Below are positions 59,528-64,000 of a stretch of DNA of 64,000 bases, piece after piece. Source of the DNA: Leishmania martiniquensis (taxonomy: Eukaryota > Euglenozoa > Kinetoplastea > Trypanosomatida > Trypanosomatidae); assembly GCF_017916325.1 (NCBI RefSeq), contig NC_090170.1, positions 870,001 to 934,000 of the forward strand, given 5' to 3'. A program made the translations under genes and the position numbers. The first letter of the stretch is position 1; each line of letters starts with the position of its first letter. Under the pieces are notes generated by a model. The model was not told the origin of the DNA, did no database searches, and worked only from the letters and a program-made list of their open reading frames with translations.

Positions 59528-62284
59528 ATGGCGTCTATAGCCCCACAGATCCTTGCGGCTCTGGCGGCCGCCTCCAGCCCAACTGCCGAGACGCGTCATG
59601 CAGGTGAGGCTCAGCTTCAGCAGCTGAGGTCGAATGCCGCCGTCTATTTTTCCAGTTGCGCGGAAATCTTTGTGTCGCAGCAAGCTGATTTGCGCGGGCG
59701 GCAGCTAGTGGGCTTCCAGCTCAAGAACAGTCTCGCCGACCCTGCGTGCGCACAGAACGCGCAACTGCAATCGGCGGTGTGTGAGCACGCGGTTGCCGAC
59801 CCGCAGCGCATCATTCGAAACGTCGCAGGCAGCATTATCAGTCTGGCGGTGCGCGAGGGGCTGTGGCCTGCCGAGCCGGTTGTCCGACAACTCGGCACCA
59901 TTCTCACCCAGCGCGGCAATGAGCTTGGTGCTGTGCACGGTGCTATCCGCACCTTGTCGTACATCGTCGACGATGCCGTGTCGCTGCTCGACGCCGCTGG
60001 GCTGACGAAGCCGGTGCTACTCGCTGCACTGCCGTATCTCACATCCACTGCCTTTGGGACGACAGGCGCAGACGCGATCGAGATTCGCATCAAGGCTGTT
60101 GAGGTTGTCTCGCTGATTTTGGAGCATGCGGGCATAGACTTTGAGTCCAACAGCTACAAGAGTTTGCAGGGCAACATTATCAGTGTTGTGCAGGCGTGCT
60201 TCGACAACCTGAGGGCGCCGCTCTCCCAAGCCATTGCCACCCAGTGCATTCGCTGCATTGCGCTGTCCCTGACATTCTACCTGGAGATCGACGACATCAT
60301 GTTTGAGCAGATCGTCCAACTCATGTACCAGGCGACCACTGCAGGCAACGGGGCTGCCCCGGCCAACGCAGATGAGGAGAGTCTCCGCATCGAGGCGACG
60401 GAGTTCTGGCGCGCCATCTTGCACTTCCCTCGTTTCGCAGAGTTGGCCCAATCGACCGTCGTGCAGGTCATTCCGGTTATCATCCGGTCGCTGGTCTACT
60501 CCGAAATGGAGATCGGCATGCTGCAGGCGAGCGCCGAGGACTGGCAGGTGCCGGACAAGGTCGACGCAATCCGCCCACGCCACTACACAGAGCACAACAG
60601 AGCCATGGGTGATAGCGACGACGACGGCGACAGCGGCGGCGACGATGACGACGAGGTGGAGGAGTGGAACCTGCGCCGCGTCTCAGCGCTGACGTTGGAT
60701 GAGCTCAGTCAGTACTACGGCGACCTAGTACTTTTGCCAGTGCTGAGCTGTGTTGAAGGGATGATCCGCTCCGGGTCAGCCGGCTGGCGCCAGCAGGAGG
60801 CTGGTGTGCTTGCCATCGGTGCGTTTTGCGAGGGCTGCTACGACGCCCTGGCCCAATTTCTGCCTGATATATGCCCGATGCTTCTGCAGCTGCTGGAGGC
60901 GCCCGATACGCATTTTCTGGTCGTAAGTATTTCACTCTGGACATGCACCCGCCTCGGCAGCTACTTCCTCTCGCATCCTCCATTGATGGAGCGACTGACG
61001 ACTTGTATTCTGCGCAAGATGGAGAATCCGTCGAAGATGGTGCAGGGCTCTGCCGTCGAGGCGCTGCGCATCATGCTCGAAAAGGCGGAGGAAGGGCAGA
61101 TGGACATGGCCGCCCCAGCGATTGTGCGCACCGTCGCGACATGTTTCGCCGCTTATCAGCTTAAAAATCGAGTGCTTCTCCTGGAGGCAGTGCAGTCAGT
61201 GTGCAGTACGCTCGGTGATGCCGTGTGCCGCAGCGAGGAACTCATCTCCATCCTTCTTGCGCCGTTGGGCCAGCTTTGGTCTCACACCCCAAACGACAGC
61301 CCCTTGCTGTGGAGCGTGTTCGACTGCATGGCAACCGTCTGTTCTACCCTCGGGTCCGCGATGCAGCCCATGGCTGGCGAGCTCTTCAACCGCAGCTTCA
61401 CGATGCTGCGGGATCATATGCAGGAGCGGCACGCCGCCCTGCAAGCGGGCGATATCCCGCTGGATGAAGAGTTTGTTGTGACCTCGGCAATCCTGCTGAG
61501 TGGACTATTTGACGCCATAGGGTCGGGACTGGAGCCCCTTTTGGCTCAGAATGAGCCGCTGTTCATGCAGCTCATCCTCTCCCTCCTCTCTGACGCGTCG
61601 CCGCACATTCGGCAGAACGGCTTCTGCCTTGCGAGCGATGTCGCGCGCGCCTGCCCCATGCACCTGCAACGGGTGCTCCCCCAGTTCTGCGACGCTGCGA
61701 TGCAGAATGTCACCGTGGCCGACGAGTCGTGCTACGCGGTGGTCAGTAATGTGGCTTGGGCGGTGTGCAAACTGCTGGAGCATCAAGTGGATGCCGCTGG
61801 CGCTCCGACGATGCAGGCAAGCCCGGCTATGCCGCAGCTGTTTGCCCTCTTTTCGAAGCTGCTGGGACAGCACACCATCACCTCAGACATGCGCAACATG
61901 GCAGAAAACGTGTCGCTGTGCCTGGGCGTAATGCTCTACGTGGACGGCGAAGTAGAGTCGAAGGCGGGCTGCTCCGTAGAGCTTTTTGCCGGTGCTTTTT
62001 GCCGCTTTGTCCGGAACATCCGCGAGTCATCATCGCTACTGGAGGCGAGCACGAACGGCTTTTTATCAGCCGTGCAGCAGTACCCAAACGTTGTGCTTAA
62101 CCATCTTGTGCTCTTCTGTGACCTTGGCTGCTCCGTTGCCGTGGAAGGGGTCGAGGCGAGTCGCATGTTCCGCGATCTACTTTCAAGCGCGTCGCGCGCG
62201 AATCCAGGCATATGGCGCCAGGCACTCGCCGCATGCACGGAGCCGACACGCAAGAAGCTCTATGAGCGCTACGGTTTTCAGTAG
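59528..62284 (+). CDS. Transportin-type karyopherin beta (Kap-beta-2), 918 aa
   Basis: Importin-beta proteins carry cargo through nuclear pores under control of Ran-GTP; transportin imports RNA-binding proteins with PY-type signals. The first ATG is at 59528 (MASIAPQILAALAAA). The N-terminus has the importin-beta N-terminal pattern (ETRHAGEAQLQQL, then QLVGFQLKNSL). HEAT-like helical repeats run the whole length. The diagnostic element is a long acidic loop in mid-protein, about residues 362-378 (DSDDDGDSGGDDDDEVEEWN), followed by WNLRRVSALTLDELSQYYGD, which parallels the transportin 'D/E-rich loop - WNLRKCSAAALDxLA' block; that loop releases cargo when Ran binds. QQEAGVLAIGAFCEGC matches the next helix pair. 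Length (918) agrees with transportins (~890-900). The short C-terminus ends KKLYERYGFQ. Importin-beta-1 is the alternative, but the loop context favours transportin. Confidence 0.88.
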   Translation: MASIAPQILAALAAASSPTAETRHAGEAQLQQLRSNAAVYFSSCAEIFVSQQADLRGRQLVGFQLKNSLADPACAQNAQLQSAVCEHAVADPQRIIRNVAGSIISLAVREGLWPAEPVVRQLGTILTQRGNELGAVHGAIRTLSYIVDDAVSLLDAAGLTKPVLLAALPYLTSTAFGTTGADAIEIRIKAVEVVSLILEHAGIDFESNSYKSLQGNIISVVQACFDNLRAPLSQAIATQCIRCIALSLTFYLEIDDIMFEQIVQLMYQATTAGNGAAPANADEESLRIEATEFWRAILHFPRFAELAQSTVVQVIPVIIRSLVYSEMEIGMLQASAEDWQVPDKVDAIRPRHYTEHNRAMGDSDDDGDSGGDDDDEVEEWNLRRVSALTLDELSQYYGDLVLLPVLSCVEGMIRSGSAGWRQQEAGVLAIGAFCEGCYDALAQFLPDICPMLLQLLEAPDTHFLVVSISLWTCTRLGSYFLSHPPLMERLTTCILRKMENPSKMVQGSAVEALRIMLEKAEEGQMDMAAPAIVRTVATCFAAYQLKNRVLLLEAVQSVCSTLGDAVCRSEELISILLAPLGQLWSHTPNDSPLLWSVFDCMATVCSTLGSAMQPMAGELFNRSFTMLRDHMQERHAALQAGDIPLDEEFVVTSAILLSGLFDAIGSGLEPLLAQNEPLFMQLILSLLSDASPHIRQNGFCLASDVARACPMHLQRVLPQFCDAAMQNVTVADESCYAVVSNVAWAVCKLLEHQVDAAGAPTMQASPAMPQLFALFSKLLGQHTITSDMRNMAENVSLCLGVMLYVDGEVESKAGCSVELFAGAFCRFVRNIRESSSLLEASTNGFLSAVQQYPNVVLNHLVLFCDLGCSVAVEGVEASRMFRDLLSSASRANPGIWRQALAACTEPTRKKLYERYGFQ

Positions 62285-64000
62285 CATATGTGAACACGAG
62301 AGGTGCGCCGCGATTGCGAGGGAGCCTCAGGGCCGCCATCGGCGGAACCCGACGTGGGGCGTGGGAAAGAAGAAGCGAAGGGTATGGAAGGTAGACGTGG
62401 CGCTCACGACCGCTGATGACTCTTTGCCACCAAGGGCCTGCTATTATCGCTTAGGTATGAGAGGGAGTACGCCGTCTACTGCCTCCATTGCCCTCCCCCT
62501 CCTCCACCTCTCTCTTCGTTCCGGTCGTCTGCAGATCTTTGCCGCTGCCAGCCACTCTTTTTCGGCCCGTTCACTTCCTATGTTCTTCGGGTGGTGCTCA
62601 GGAAGCGTATCCCTCTGGTCCCATTGCTCCTTCCTCATTCGTCGACGAGCTATAGGGACAGCGGAAGGCGAGCGAAGGAAGGGACAGAGGCGACAGCTTC
62701 GTATGAGTGAGTGCGTGTGTCTGTGTGCGCATGCGTTGTTATAAGTGTGTCTCGGTTTACGTTTGCGAGGGGCGCCTTGCCGTCTAGATAGGAGAACAGG
62801 GCTAGTGAAGGAGCTGGCAGTAGCGGTGATGTCGGTCCTGCTCTCGGCTCATCTTCTACACCTCAACCCCGTTTTTCACCTGTCTTCGCTGCGCCTCTCC
62901 CTCTCACTTTTTCGTGAGTGCGTGTCCTTTTCGTTGTCATGGGTATCTGCGTTCTGTACGCCACCGCCTTCGCTCCCCTCTTCTTCACGCCCTCTCGCTG
63001 TCTTTATCGCTTTCACACGCCCTGCGTGACGCGCGGCAGCCCTTTTTTTCCCCCTGGAGTGTTTGTCATTGTTTGTATCCGCAGAACGCCATTTTCTCCG
63101 CTTTTCTGCGCTGCCACCGCCCCTTTCCTCTGCTGTTGGCTCGCTCTCTTTCCACGCTCGTGCACGCCCTTCGTGGCAAAGATGTGGAGGTACGAGAAGG
63201 GCCGGGTAGGATTTGGCGTGGAGTGGGGGCTTTCGCCGAGATGGGGATGGTGTCAAAGCGCGGTGCAGTACAGTGCGTTGCTCAGCGCTTAGAAGAGGTG
63301 ACGGGGAGGCGGCTCTGTATGGCGCGAACGATTGCCTCTCTGAATGCAAAGGCAACGCTAAGAGCAGTGAGTAAGCTACTCTATAAAAGATGATTAAAGG
63401 CAGCCTGTACACTGGCATACTGAAAAAAAAGGCGCATCTGTACTGCGCCTTTCCTCTACATGCACTTCTGTGCGAGCTCACTGAGGAGTGCAGGATGTGT
63501 GCGCGGGGATACTCACTGCTCATCATGAACCCTCTTCATGGGAGCTATAGAGAGGGGGGGTAGGTTGAGCGAGGGAGGGGATGACGTCGTATGAGGCAGC
63601 TCAGTGCAGAACTCGCTCTCTGCTAATGGAAAGTAGTTTTGATGCGCGCTGAGGCAGCCGTTGCCTTCCTTCTCTTTCCGATCATCTTCAGGTCTTTCGC
63701 CTCCCCCCTTTTACGCATTCCCACAGGCGAACTGGACTGCATCACGCCGCTGGGACACTCTGTCTACTTCGATTCCTTTCCCGCACTAATGTACCCTCTG
63801 TCAGGCACTGCGAGGCAATGTGTTTTGGTACCCTGCACTCATGGAGACACCACTGGTGTAGCGGCCAAGCATGTGAGGTGGGGAGGTAGGGGTGGGGGCG
63901 GACGCTGGTGGGATGCGGGGAAGAAAATCCAAAATGTGGCGGTTCCGGTAGTGTACTGTGAATTTCACTGTACAAGGCGTCGAAAAGAAATGCACGAGAG
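62285..64000. other. 3' spacer to the end of the window
   Basis: No supported gene. It is pyrimidine-rich at 62860-63170. A short inverted motif near 63432-63450 (GGCGC...GCGCC around GTACTGC) could form a small hairpin. Frames here are low-complexity. Confidence 0.6.

Overview
The window looks like nuclear chromosome sequence from a trypanosomatid, most likely Leishmania or a close relative. It holds twelve convincing protein genes, all on the + strand, all intron-free and GC-rich at third positions. They are separated by 0.8 to 6.9 kb of pyrimidine-rich spacer full of CA/TG/TA microsatellites. This is the layout of one polycistronic transcription unit, in which mRNAs are made by spliced-leader trans-splicing and polyadenylation rather than from individual promoters. 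I saw no strand switch, rRNA, tRNA or CRISPR array.

Left part (1-21.9 kb): an unrecognised conserved-looking protein (1424-2299); a methyltransferase-like, probably mitochondrial protein without a clear SAM glycine loop (3220-4734); a giant 2959-residue protein whose two ends resemble ATG2, the autophagy bridge-like lipid transfer protein (6704-15583); and an ATP-grasp ligase of the carnosine-synthase type (17920-19500). Middle (21.9-45.7 kb): a DExH helicase with a ~590-residue disordered N-terminus; a methyltransferase-fold-like protein whose reading frame appears broken near its C-terminus (28630-30027); a 1507-residue orphan; a probable mitochondrial protein; a Pam16/Tim16-like import-motor subunit; and a CaMKK/SNF1-activating-kinase-type protein kinase. 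Right part (45.7-64 kb): a Stealth-family hexose-1-phosphate transferase, expected in the secretory pathway, and a transportin-type karyopherin.

The most unusual feature is a 585-bp dispersed repeat. Two copies are base-for-base identical, lie in the same orientation 10,563 bp apart (47169-47753 and 57732-58316) and exactly bracket the Stealth gene. A third copy, inverted, shortened at both ends and otherwise almost identical, lies at 17184-17659. Their size and position downstream of genes resemble SIDER retroposons, but the identity is far higher than expected for old, degenerate SIDERs. The direct pair could support excision or amplification of the Stealth gene, and the inverted pair could support linear amplicons. 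A ~4.8 kb stretch between the left direct repeat and the Stealth gene holds no recognisable gene and partly looks like decayed sequence.

The genes do not form one pathway, as is usual in trypanosomatid units. Start codons given here are the first plausible in-frame ATG codons; splice acceptors are predictions from pyrimidine tract plus AG.
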